A stretch of DNA of 64,000 bases from positions 864,565 through 928,564 of the forward strand of contig NZ_BSFK01000016.1 in assembly GCF_027922305.1 (NCBI RefSeq), written 5' to 3'. Position numbers and translations under genes: made by a program. Below are positions 52,231 to 59,875 of the stretch, piece by piece. This stretch comes from Methylopila jiangsuensis. GTDB taxonomy: Bacteria; Pseudomonadota; Alphaproteobacteria; Rhizobiales; Methylopilaceae. The notes beneath the pieces are model-generated. The model searched no databases. It was not told where the DNA came from and saw only the letters and a list, made by a program, of their open reading frames with translations. Within the stretch, counting starts at the first letter, position 1. Every line of letters starts with the position of its first letter.

Positions 52231-52572
52231 CTACTCCCCTTCGCGCGACAGAATCGCGCCGGTCGCGGCGTCGATCTTCACCTCCAGCAGCTTGCCCGAC
52301 GGCGAGATGATCTCAAGCTCGTAGATGTAGCGGCCGTCGTCGTGCTCGAACTCGATCTCGATGATCTCCCCGCCGATCTCCTTGCGCGCCAGCGCGATGA
52401 TCTCCTCCAGCGGCCGCACCCGACCGGACTTCAGCGCCTCGCCCGCTTCGTAATGCTCGTGCGCGTCGTCGGAGTGGTCGGGGGCCGGCTGGCCGATCGC
52501 CAGCATGGGCGTGAGCGCCACGGCGACGGCGAGCGTGCGGATCCAGTGCAGGACGGGAGAAAGACCGGTCAT
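52231..52572 (-). CDS. PepSY domain periplasmic protein
   Basis: 113 residues with a signal peptide (cleavage near AIGQ, residue 28) and one PepSY domain (about 48-111, GRVRPLEEIIALARKEIGGE ... IDAATGAILSREG). PepSY proteins are proposed inhibitors of peptidases or modulators of two-component kinases. It is the first gene of the operon with the response regulator and histidine kinase, which makes a sensing role plausible. Promoter should lie in 52573-52718, the gap shared with the divergent RTX gene. Confidence 0.88.
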   Translation of the reverse strand: MTGLSPVLHWIRTLAVAVALTPMLAIGQPAPDHSDDAHEHYEAGEALKSGRVRPLEEIIALARKEIGGEIIEIEFEHDDGRYIYELEIISPSGKLLEVKIDAATGAILSREGE

Positions 52573-52718
52573 GCGCCGGAGCCTGATCCTGCTTCGCTGA
52601 CAATTCGCTGACGGCCGTCGTCAGGAGCGCGCGGGGCGGCATGGGCCAGGGTGCGTCCCGATCCCGGCGCGCTCATCGCGCCGCTCCCGCAAACTTCTGA
52701 CGTTGAGGACGGACGACC

Positions 52719-53684
52719 ATGGCCAATTACAGGGGAACCAGCGCGGCGGACACGCTCTCCGGCGGCGCGGGCCACGACGAGATCGATGGTCTCGGCGGCG
52801 CGGACAAGCTCTATGGCCGCGCCGGGAACGATGAGCTCGACGGCGGCGCGGGCGACGACGTGCTCGACGGGGGCGCCGGCAACGACGAGCTGGAGGGCGG
52901 TTCAGGCCGCGACCTGTTCGTCTATGGCGCCGGCCGGGACGAGATCGACGATTTCAGCCTGGGCGAGGACCGGATCCAGCTGGACTCCGGTCTCGGCGTG
53001 AAGAGCTTCTCCGCGCTGATGGCCAAGGCCCGCGCGGTGGACGGCGGCGAGGACACGCTGTTCGACTTCGGCGGCGGCAACACGCTGCTTCTGGAGGATG
53101 TGAGCCTCGGGCAGCTCAAGGCGGCGCATTTCGTCGGTCTGACCGGCGGCGTCACTCCGCCCGCGCCGTCGCGCGACGGCGACGACACGCTCACCGGCAC
53201 GAACCGCGCGGATCACCTTGACGGCGGCGCCGGGAACGACGTCATCCGCGGCGGCCGCGGCGACGACGATCTGTTCGGCGGTCTCGGGAACGACTGGATT
53301 CACGGCGACCGGGGCGACGACGAGATCGAAGGCGGCGCGGGCAACGACGTTCTGATCGGTGGCCTCGGCAACGACGATCTGGAAGGCGGCACCGGCCACG
53401 ATCGTCTGGACGGCGGTTCGGGGCGAAACGAGCTGCATGGCGGTCGGGGCAAGGACACCTTCATCTTCCGCGAAGGCGTCACGGAGGTGGAGGATTTTCA
53501 GGCCGGCTTCGACCGGCTGGAGATCGACGCGTCTCTTGGCGTGCGCAGCTTCAGCCAGCTTATGGCGCGGGCCCGCGTCACCGACGGCGGCGAGGACGTG
53601 AGCTTCCGCTTCGGAGCGCACGAGCTGACGCTCGAGAACGTGGCGATCGCCGATCTCAGCGCCTCCGACGTGCTGTTCGTCTGA
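52719..53684 (+). CDS. RTX-type calcium-binding protein with internal duplication
   Basis: 321 residues, no signal peptide. Two modules are visible. Module 1 has RTX nonapeptides (GGxGxDxLx, residues about 14-65) and then a non-repetitive block at 66-140. Module 2 has nine or so nonapeptides at about 158-244 and a second block at 246-321. The two blocks match each other ([21 protein letters not shown] vs [21 protein letters not shown], written here as the aligned pair at 90-110 and 271-291). Secretion by a type I system is likely from the acidic, hydrophobic tail DVLFV, but no ABC exporter is adjacent. The nonapeptide turns bind calcium. Own ATG, divergent from the PepSY gene. Confidence 0.87.
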   Translation: MANYRGTSAADTLSGGAGHDEIDGLGGADKLYGRAGNDELDGGAGDDVLDGGAGNDELEGGSGRDLFVYGAGRDEIDDFSLGEDRIQLDSGLGVKSFSALMAKARAVDGGEDTLFDFGGGNTLLLEDVSLGQLKAAHFVGLTGGVTPPAPSRDGDDTLTGTNRADHLDGGAGNDVIRGGRGDDDLFGGLGNDWIHGDRGDDEIEGGAGNDVLIGGLGNDDLEGGTGHDRLDGGSGRNELHGGRGKDTFIFREGVTEVEDFQAGFDRLEIDASLGVRSFSQLMARARVTDGGEDVSFRFGAHELTLENVAIADLSASDVLFV

Positions 53685-53690
53685 CGGCTT

Positions 53691-53717
53691 GGGAGGGGAG
53701 GCGGCGCCTCCCCTCCC
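53691..53717. terminator. Palindrome downstream of the RTX gene
   Basis: Perfect 13-bp palindromic stem (53691-53703 with 53705-53717, central G at 53704), 7 bases after the RTX stop. Lacks a T run, so its terminator strength is unclear. A degraded repeat core GGCATGACG follows at 53759-53767. Confidence 0.55.
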
Positions 53718-53811
53718 GCTCTGGCCGGTTGGCCGAGCGGGTCCGGAGGGCCAGGCTCGGCATGACGTGAGCTTAACGCTTTCCGCTTCGGCGGTCCTTA
53801 AATGCGGCCGG

Positions 53812-54405
53812 TCAGAGATAGCGGCGCAGTTCGGCGGCCACGTCGGCCGGCTCCCGCTTCAGGTTCAGCGGCTGCACGAAGGCGCCGTTTCGGTCCATAA
53901 GATAGACCAGCGCCGTGTGGTCCATGGTGTAGTTGTCGCCTTCGAGCGGAACCTTGCGGGCGTAAGCCCGGAACGTCTTCACCGCGGCGTCCACCTGTCC
54001 CTGCGAGCCGGTGAGGCCGCGGATGCGCGGCGAGAAGCTCGACAGATACTCCTTCAGCGCCTCCGGCGTGTCGCGCGCCGGATCCACCGTGACGAACAGC
54101 GCCTGCAGCTTGTCCGCGTCGGGCCCGAGCGCGTCGTAGGTCTGGGTCATCTCGGAGAGCGCGGTCGGGCACACGTCCGGGCAATGGGTGAAGCCGAAGA
54201 AGACCAGATAGGGTTTGCCCTTCACGTCCGCCTCGGTCACGGTCGCGCCGTTCTGGTCCACGAGCTGGAACGGGCCGCCCACGCTGGAGGGCTGCGTCGC
54301 GGTGGCGCCGCCGGAGGCGCCGAAATGCGCAAGGCCGAAGCCCAGCGCGACCGCGCCGACGGCGAAGGCCAGCGAGCCGGCGATGAAGGCGGTGCGGGCG
54401 GACAT
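53812..54405 (-). CDS. SCO1/SenC copper chaperone
   Basis: 197-residue membrane-anchored thioredoxin-fold protein for Cu(A) assembly of cytochrome c oxidase. N-terminal helix about residues 5-26, copper-binding CxxxC (Cys75, Cys79) in GFTHCPDVCPT, and the third ligand His in YTMDHTALVYLMD near the C-terminus. The strong AGGAG site before the ATG at 54405 sets the start. A small membrane protein is encoded 39 bases upstream in the same direction. The respiratory genes it serves are outside the window. Confidence 0.93.
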   Translation of the reverse strand: MSARTAFIAGSLAFAVGAVALGFGLAHFGASGGATATQPSSVGGPFQLVDQNGATVTEADVKGKPYLVFFGFTHCPDVCPTALSEMTQTYDALGPDADKLQALFVTVDPARDTPEALKEYLSSFSPRIRGLTGSQGQVDAAVKTFRAYARKVPLEGDNYTMDHTALVYLMDRNGAFVQPLNLKREPADVAAELRRYL

Positions 54406-54444
54406 GTTCCGATACTCCTGATGCGGCGGTGCGCGCCGCCGGTC

Positions 54445-54633
54445 TTAAAGACAGCCCGCGACGGCGGCGAAGGCCGACTGCAGAAACAGCTCGCCGCCCT
54501 CGCTCGCCCAGAGCCAGAGCGCGGCCGCGGCAAGCGCCGCGACGCCGGCAAGGCTTGCGGCCACGAGCGTGGCGCTGGCTCCGCCGGGCGCGCCCCGGGG
54601 CGCGGTCGCTGTCTGGTTCTCAAGCCCGGCCAT
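54445..54633 (-). CDS. Small single-helix membrane protein upstream of SCO
   Basis: 62 residues with one hydrophobic segment (about 22-44) and a short polar tail ending in Cys-Leu. Start ATG at 54633 is the best codon; in-frame sequence above it is not supported. It lies 39 bases from the SCO start on the same strand and may be cotranscribed. I do not recognise the family. Small membrane proteins beside SCO are sometimes CcoH-like or assembly factors, but nothing here identifies that. Confidence 0.5.
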   Translation of the reverse strand: MAGLENQTATAPRGAPGGASATLVAASLAGVAALAAAALWLWASEGGELFLQSAFAAVAGCL

Positions 54634-54804
54634 CGCGGCTCCATCGCGCCCCGATGCGAGGACGCCCGGTGTGCTTAACGCCGGAAGCCCCCCGCGTCGA
54701 CATGACGTCCTCAGCCTTCGCGCCACAAAGTCGTGCGCTCCCGCGCGGGAAGACCCCGGACGCCCTTGCCCGCACGCCGGCCGCGCCGTAATGTCCCCGG
54801 CGAC

Positions 54805-54878
54805 GCGGGCGTAGCTCAATGGTAGAGCGAGAGCTTCCCAAGCTCCAGACGAGGGTTCGATTCCCTTCGCCCGCTCCA
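54805..54878 (+). tRNA. tRNA-Gly (anticodon CCC)
   Basis: 74 nt including an encoded CCA. Acceptor stem GCGGGCG pairs with CGCCCGC (54805-54811 and 54868-54874), discriminator T at 54875, D loop GCTCAATGGTAGAGC, anticodon loop TTCCCAA giving CCC (reading GGG), T loop TTCGATT with flanking stem. A closely similar tRNA-Gly(CCC) is known in proteobacteria. The gene lies at the edge of a low-GC gap but no integrase is near. Confidence 0.95.
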
Positions 54879-55355
54879 GCGCCTCCGCCCGTGTAGGGCG
54901 TGTCGCGCGGCTTTATTTCCCCTATCGCCATATTCGTCGGCCTGCGCGGGCCGTTCGCTTTGCGCTTCGCTCCGCGCGCGTTCAAGGCGCCGCGGCAGGG
55001 CTGACGTCCGCCGCCGATCATCCCTTCAGTCGCCCTCGCCCCCGACAACACACGGGCGCAGGCCGCCGCGCGCTGCGCTGCGGCATTATGTGATCCGCCT
55101 ATCGCTCCATTCGTTCATGAGATGAAACGCCCACATATACTGAAATCGCCATCGGTCGATTGGCGCATCCGATAGAGAAAACTGCCGATATGCCTGTCTT
55201 TGAGGCATGAGATTCGCGCATGGGAGCCATGATATCGCTCGTTTTGAAATAGATTTCAGATTTTTAGTTGTCGGTGACGATTGGTAGGGTTATCTGCTGA
55301 TCGTAGACAGGTCGGGCTCCCGGCTTTCGAAGTATTACAATTAAGGTGATCGCCA
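54879..55355 (+). promoter_or_regulatory. Low-GC gap between tRNA-Gly and the YdeP-type gene
   Basis: 477 bases, much AT-richer than average from about 55080 on. Contains the palindrome TGAAAT-AG-ATTTCA at 55245-55258, roughly 100 bases before the ATG at 55356. A similar half-site CTGAAATC lies near 55139. No ORF or RNA gene recognised. Likely the promoter and operator of the operon. Confidence 0.5.
55245..55258. promoter_or_regulatory. Palindrome TGAAAT-N2-ATTTCA, candidate operator
   Basis: 6-bp inverted repeat with a 2-base spacer in the AT-rich leader of the FdhF/YdeP-type operon. It has the size and symmetry of MarR-family targets, and a MarR-like small protein is encoded at the end of the same operon, so autoregulation is possible. 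The site itself is only a sequence pattern. Confidence 0.4.
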
Positions 55356-57650
55356 ATGGCCGAGGCTGACGCTTCGCTCAAACGCTCTCACGCTGCCGGT
55401 GGTTGGGGCGCTCTTCGCAGCTGCGGCAAGCACCTGCTGGCGAGCGGGTCTGCGCTGATGGGCGCCAAGGCCATGCTGAAAGCGAACCAGCCGGACGGTT
55501 TCGATTGTCCCGGCTGCGCCTGGGGCGACCCGGAGCACGGCTCGTCGTTCGAGTTCTGTGAGAACGGCGTGAAGGCGGTGGCCTGGGAGTCGACGGAGCG
55601 GCGCGCCACGCCGGCCTTCTTCGCCGAGCACAGCCTGAGCGCGCTGCGCGGCTGGACCGACTACGAGCTCGAGAACGTCGGCCGGCTCACCCATCCCATG
55701 CGCTACGACGCGGCGACCGACCGCTACGTGGAGACCACCTGGGACGAGGCCTTCGCAACCATCGGCAAGGAGCTGCGCGCCCTGAACTCCCCCGACGAGG
55801 CGGAGTTCTACACCTCGGGCCGCGCCTCCAACGAAGCGGCGTTCCTCTACCAGCTGTTCGCCCGCGCCTACGGCACCAACAATTTCCCCGACTGCTCCAA
55901 CATGTGCCACGAGGCCTCGGGCGTCGGGCTCATCCAGTCCATCGGCATCGGCAAGGGCACGGTGCTGCTGGAGGACTTCCACCACGCCGACGCCATCATC
56001 GTGATCGGCCAGAACCCCGCCACCAACCACCCGCGCATGCTGGGCGACCTGCGCAAGGCCGCCATGCGCGGCGCCCGCGTGGCGGTGCTGAACCCGGTGC
56101 GCGAGCGCGGTCTGGAGCGCTTCGCCGACCCGCAGGACAAGATCGAGATGATCCGCGGCGGATCGACCTCGATCGCCACCCATTACTTCCAGCCGAAGCT
56201 GGGCGGCGACATGGCCGCCATCCGCGGCGTCGCCAAGATCGTGTTCGCCCGCGACGCGGCCGAGACGGCCGCCGGCCGGCCCTCGATCCTGGACCAGGCC
56301 TTCATCGCCGAGCACACCCGTGGTCTCGACGCCTGGCGGGCCGAGGTGGAGGCCACCGACTGGGGCCGCATCGAGGACCAGTCCGGCCTGACCTACGACC
56401 AGATCGAGACGCTGGCCGAGGTCTATCTCGGCGCCGAGCGGGTCATCGCCACCTGGGCCATGGGCGTCACCCAGCACAAGCACTCGGTCGCCACCGTGCG
56501 GGAGATCGCCAACCTGCTGTTCCTGCGCGGCCATGTGGGTCGTGAGGGCGCGGGGCTGTGCCCGGTGCGCGGCCATTCCAACGTGCAGGGCGACCGCACC
56601 GTCGGCATCAACGAGAACCCGCCGGCCTGGCTGCTGGACAATCTGGACCAGGAGTTCGGCATCGTTTCGCCGCGCAGGCCCGGCCACAACGTGCTGCACG
56701 CCATCCACGCCATGGTGGAGGGCCGCTCCAGGGCGTTCATCGGCCTCGGCGGCAATTTCGCCCGCGCCACGCCGGACACGCCGATCGTCACCGAGGCGCT
56801 GCGGCGCTGCCGCCTGACGGTGCAGATCGCCACCAAGCCCAACCTCGGCCACATGGCGGTGGGCGAGGTGGCCTATCTGCTGCCCTGCCTCGGCCGCACC
56901 GAGATCGACCGCAACTCCCGCGGCAAGACCCAGATCGTGACCGTGGAGGACTCCATGTCCATGGTCCACGGCTCCGGCGGCATCAACAAGCCGGCCTCAA
57001 AGCTGCTCAAGTCCGAGGTGGCGATCATCGCCGGCATGGCCGCGGCCACGCTCGGCGACGGGCTCGGCTGGGCGGCCATGGCCGACGACCACGACCTGAT
57101 CCGCGATCGGCTGTCGCGCGTCATTCCGGGCTTCGAGGACTTCAACGTCCGGGTGCGCAAGCCCCGCGGCTTCTGGCTGCGCAACGCGGCGACCGAGCGG
57201 GAATGGCTGACGCCTTCGGCCAAGGCGGAGTTCTCCGCCGCGCCGCTTCCCATCGAGGTGGAGCACCAGCAGGCGCGCAAGACGGAGGGCCAGTTCGTGC
57301 TGCAGACCTTCCGCAGCCACGACCAGTACAACACCACCGTCTACGGCCTCGACGACCGCTATCGCGGCGTCTACGGCGAGCGCCGGGTCGTGTTCATGAA
57401 CCCGGACGACATCGCCGCCATCGGCGCCGAGCCCAACGGCCGCATCGACGTGGTCGGCTCCGCGGACGACGGCCGCCACCGCGTGGCGGAGGACTTCCGG
57501 CTCATCGCCTACGACATCCCGCGCGGCTGCATCGCCGGCTACTATCCGGAGCTCAACGTCGTGGTGCCGTTCAACAAGGCGGGCGACGGTTCGGACACGC
57601 CGCTGTCCAAGTCCACGCTGGTGTCGTTGCGTCCGCGCGAGGCCGCGTGA
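55356..57650 (+). CDS. FdhF/YdeP-family molybdopterin oxidoreductase
   Basis: 764-residue relative of formate dehydrogenase alpha subunit. An N-terminal CPGC motif in FDCPGCAWGD replaces the four-Cys iron-sulfur site of true FDHs, and the molybdenum-ligand position reads SNMCHEASG, a Cys in the context typical of YdeP. Molybdopterin-binding segments VIGQNPATNHPRML, GVTQHKHSV and the C-terminal TVYGLDDRYRGVYGERRVVF are intact. E. coli YdeP is linked to acid resistance, but no substrate is established, so I do not call it formate dehydrogenase. AAGGTGAT precedes the ATG. The MarR-like gene starts within its stop codon. Confidence 0.88.
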   Translation: MAEADASLKRSHAAGGWGALRSCGKHLLASGSALMGAKAMLKANQPDGFDCPGCAWGDPEHGSSFEFCENGVKAVAWESTERRATPAFFAEHSLSALRGWTDYELENVGRLTHPMRYDAATDRYVETTWDEAFATIGKELRALNSPDEAEFYTSGRASNEAAFLYQLFARAYGTNNFPDCSNMCHEASGVGLIQSIGIGKGTVLLEDFHHADAIIVIGQNPATNHPRMLGDLRKAAMRGARVAVLNPVRERGLERFADPQDKIEMIRGGSTSIATHYFQPKLGGDMAAIRGVAKIVFARDAAETAAGRPSILDQAFIAEHTRGLDAWRAEVEATDWGRIEDQSGLTYDQIETLAEVYLGAERVIATWAMGVTQHKHSVATVREIANLLFLRGHVGREGAGLCPVRGHSNVQGDRTVGINENPPAWLLDNLDQEFGIVSPRRPGHNVLHAIHAMVEGRSRAFIGLGGNFARATPDTPIVTEALRRCRLTVQIATKPNLGHMAVGEVAYLLPCLGRTEIDRNSRGKTQIVTVEDSMSMVHGSGGINKPASKLLKSEVAIIAGMAAATLGDGLGWAAMADDHDLIRDRLSRVIPGFEDFNVRVRKPRGFWLRNAATEREWLTPSAKAEFSAAPLPIEVEHQQARKTEGQFVLQTFRSHDQYNTTVYGLDDRYRGVYGERRVVFMNPDDIAAIGAEPNGRIDVVGSADDGRHRVAEDFRLIAYDIPRGCIAGYYPELNVVVPFNKAGDGSDTPLSKSTLVSLRPREAA

Positions 57651-57955
57651 TGGACGAGCAGGGCTTCATGGCCGCCGTCGAGGCGCTGGAGCGGGCCGAG
57701 CCCGCGCTCACGCCGCTGCATGCGGGGCTGGTGACGGCGCTGGGCGCCGGGGTCGCGGGCGATTCCCGCGGCTTCGCGCGGCTGTTCGGCCTGGCGCACG
57801 CGCTGGTGCTCCGCGCGGCGAACGACCTCGCCGACGACCTGAAGCTGGTGCAGGTGGACGCCCGCGATCCCCGCACCCAGCGCCTGCGTTTGTCGCTCAC
57901 GGAAGCCGGCCGCCGCCTGTTCGCCGCCGCCCCCCAGCCCGCCGCGCAGGGTTAA
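57650..57955 (+). CDS. Short MarR-like winged-helix protein
   Basis: 101 residues. The C-terminal third reads like the MarR wing (DARDPRTQRLRLSLTEAGRRLF), preceded by a region matching the helix-turn-helix part of MarR (TPLHAGLVTAL ... FGLAHALVLRAANDLADDLKLVQV). It lacks the long N- and C-terminal helices needed for the normal MarR dimer, so it may be a trimmed or divergent member. Its ATG (57650) overlaps the stop of the YdeP-type gene (TGATG), so translation is coupled. A regulatory role for the operon is plausible. The family is not certain. Confidence 0.6.
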   Translation: MDEQGFMAAVEALERAEPALTPLHAGLVTALGAGVAGDSRGFARLFGLAHALVLRAANDLADDLKLVQVDARDPRTQRLRLSLTEAGRRLFAAAPQPAAQG

Positions 57956-57993
57956 CCCTTCGTAAAGAAACCGGGCCGCTTCGACATATTCCA

Positions 57994-58284
57994 ATGTCGT
58001 CGCGGCGCGGGATGAGCGATGATCCGGCCCTGAAGTCAGGCGCCGGCGCGGATGCCGTCGCCGCAGGCGGGATGGGTGCGGCCATGTCCATGGACAGCGT
58101 GACCGAGCTTTATGCGAAGGCGGCCTACGAGGGCCGGGGAAAGATCGACGAGACCATGGCCCGCGAGCCCTCGGAAGGGCGGTCGCGGCTCGCGATCGGT
58201 GTGCTCTGCGTGGGGCTCGCGGCGAACGCGGCTCTTCCCGTCGCGGGGCTCTGGGCCCTGGTGGAGATCGCCGGGCTGCGTTAA
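57994..58284 (+). CDS. Small single-pass membrane protein, unknown function
   Basis: 96 residues from the first ATG, or 90 from the ATG at 58012, which follows a GGCGCGGG stretch. One hydrophobic helix near the C-terminus (about 66-92, AIGVLCVGLAANAALPVAG), and a polar N-terminal part. Short spacing to the MarR-like gene (38 bases) suggests it may be read with it, but no domain is recognised. I keep the call low because GC-rich DNA gives spurious frames. Confidence 0.45.
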   Translation: MSSRRGMSDDPALKSGAGADAVAAGGMGAAMSMDSVTELYAKAAYEGRGKIDETMAREPSEGRSRLAIGVLCVGLAANAALPVAGLWALVEIAGLR

Positions 58285-58365
58285 GGCCGGCGGCCGGCCG
58301 GGGTTGGCGAAGCGGAGCCGCGCGCCAGAACGGAGTCCTCGGCCGCCCTCCGCAGGAGCCCGCTC

Positions 58366-59331
58366 ATGACCTCGCGCCCCCGTCTTCTTCTGACCGGCCG
58401 TCCGCCGGACGACGTCCACGCCACGCTGGAGCGGACCTTCCGGACCGTCGACCTTCAGGACGACGCGGCGCTGCAGCGCGAGGCGGCGCAGATCGAGGCC
58501 GTCGCCGTGTTCGCCAAGCGCCCGGTGGACGAGGCGCTGATGGCGCGCCTGCCGCAGCTCAGGATCATCGCCAATTTCGGCGTCGGCTACGATGTGGTGG
58601 ACGCTCACGCCGCGGCTAAGCGCGGGGTCGTCGTCACCAACACCCCGAACGTGCTGGACGACGAGGTGGCCGACACCGCCGTCGGCCTGCTGATCGCGAC
58701 CGTGCGGGAGTTCGGCGCGGCGGAGCGCCATCTGCGCGCGGGGCGCTGGGCGAGCGAGGGGCCGTTCCGGCTGACCTCCAGCCTCCGGGGCCGCACGATC
58801 GGCCTCGTGGGCATGGGCCGCATCGGCCAGGCCATCGCCCGCCGGCTGGAAGGCTTCGCGCTGCCGGTGGTCTATCACAGCCGGCGGCCCAACCCGGCGG
58901 TCGCCTATCCGCATCATCGGGACCTGACGGCCATGGCGGCCGAGGTGGACACGCTGATCGTGATCGTGCCCGGAGGCGCCGCCACCCGCAATCTGGTGGA
59001 CGCCGGCGTGCTGGCCGCGCTCGGGCGCGACGGCGTGGTGATCAACATGGCGCGGGGAACGGTCATCGACGAGGAGGCGCTGGTCGCGGCGCTCCGGGAC
59101 GGAGTCATCCGCGCCGCCGGCCTCGATGTCTACGCCCATGAGCCGCAGGTCCCGGCGGAACTGATCGCGCTGGAGAACGCGGTGCTGCTGCCCCATGTGG
59201 GCTCGGCCTCCGTCGCCACCCGCCGGGCGATGGCGGATCTGGTCGTCGCCAATCTGGAAGCCTACGCCGCCGGCGAGCCGCCGTTGTCCCCGGTGGAGGA
59301 GACGCCGTTCCGCGGCTGGCCGGCGGGCTGA
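58366..59331 (+). CDS. D-isomer specific 2-hydroxyacid dehydrogenase
   Basis: 321-residue NAD(P)-dependent dehydrogenase of the GhrB/hydroxypyruvate reductase group. Substrate-side NFGVGYDVVD, NAD motif GLVGMGRIGQAIA, the catalytic Arg in MARGTVIDEEAL, Glu in GLDVYAHEP and His in LLPHVGSA form the complete set. It reduces glyoxylate, hydroxypyruvate or similar 2-oxoacids. Start ATG at 58366 with AGGAG upstream. It converges on the single-domain response regulator gene across element D. Confidence 0.92.
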   Translation: MTSRPRLLLTGRPPDDVHATLERTFRTVDLQDDAALQREAAQIEAVAVFAKRPVDEALMARLPQLRIIANFGVGYDVVDAHAAAKRGVVVTNTPNVLDDEVADTAVGLLIATVREFGAAERHLRAGRWASEGPFRLTSSLRGRTIGLVGMGRIGQAIARRLEGFALPVVYHSRRPNPAVAYPHHRDLTAMAAEVDTLIVIVPGGAATRNLVDAGVLAALGRDGVVINMARGTVIDEEALVAALRDGVIRAAGLDVYAHEPQVPAELIALENAVLLPHVGSASVATRRAMADLVVANLEAYAAGEPPLSPVEETPFRGWPAG

Positions 59332-59370
59332 GCCATCTGGAACATGCCGAGGCGCGCCATTTAAGCCCTT

Positions 59371-59399
59371 CATGCCCGAGGCAAGCTCGGGCATGACGG
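59371..59399. repeat. REP-like palindromic element D
   Basis: 10-bp stem CATGCCCGAG/CTCGGGCATG (59371-59380 with 59386-59395, loop GCAAG), with the core GGGCATGACGG at 59389-59399. Same palindrome type and core as element B; again between convergent genes. Confidence 0.75.
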
Positions 59400-59410
59400 G
59401 TGACGGGACG

Positions 59411-59773
59411 TCAGGGGTGGCGGCGGGCGCCGGAGGCGGAGGCCACCAGGCTTTCGATGCCGCGCTGGCTGTAGGGCTTGGGAATGAAGGCCGAGCCCTT
59501 CAGGACGTCGGGGAAATCCGCCATGTCCGACCCCGAGACGAAGGCGAACGGGAGGTTGCGCTTCCGCAGGTCCTCCGCCAGCTCGTAGGAGGTCCCGTCC
59601 TCCACCTCCACGTCCAGCAGCGCGAGGTCGAAGCCGCCCTTCAGCGCCTTGCGCGCCTGCGCCACCGAGCGGCACGACACGATCTGCGCGTCGGTCCAGC
59701 AGCTGACGATGGTGGCGAGATCAAGAGCCAGAATGGCGTCGTCTTCGAGGATGAGAACGCGGAAAGGCGCCAC
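59411..59773 (-). CDS. Stand-alone response regulator receiver domain
   Basis: 120 residues, one receiver domain with no output domain: acid pocket Asp11/Asp12 (ILEDDA), phospho-acceptor Asp54 in LALLDVEVEDG, Thr/Ser in FVSGS and Lys in FIPKPYS. Such CheY- or FixJ-like single domains act by protein contact or as phosphate sinks; in alphaproteobacteria many are paired with HWE-type kinases, but no kinase is nearby. The GTG at 59773 has GGAG seven bases upstream and is preferred to the ATG at 59791. It converges on the hydroxyacid dehydrogenase and is tandem with mutS, 102 bases after its start side. Confidence 0.87.
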   Translation of the reverse strand: MAPFRVLILEDDAILALDLATIVSCWTDAQIVSCRSVAQARKALKGGFDLALLDVEVEDGTSYELAEDLRKRNLPFAFVSGSDMADFPDVLKGSAFIPKPYSQRGIESLVASASGARRHP

Positions 59774-59875
59774 GGCGGTACTCCGGAACATATGCGCATG
59801 CCCCGCGACAACGCCCGACGCCGCGTTCGGTTTCAGGCTTCGTAAAACATAATGGTGAGCGGTTCAGAACCGCTC

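Noticed and set aside
52770-53450. Tandem DNA repeats that might look like a CRISPR array or VNTR
   Set aside because: The repeats encode RTX nonapeptides in one frame, vary in DNA sequence and lack equal spacers.
54805-55355. tRNA-Gly as an integration site of a mobile element
   Set aside because: There is a low-GC gap, but I found no integrase gene and no obvious repeat of the tRNA 3' end; the following gene is a normal oxidoreductase.
43086-57650. oxlT and the FdhF-like gene as one oxalate-to-formate degradation system
   Set aside because: They are 11 kb apart on unrelated operons, no oxc/frc genes are in the window, and the FdhF-like protein is the YdeP type, not a true formate dehydrogenase.
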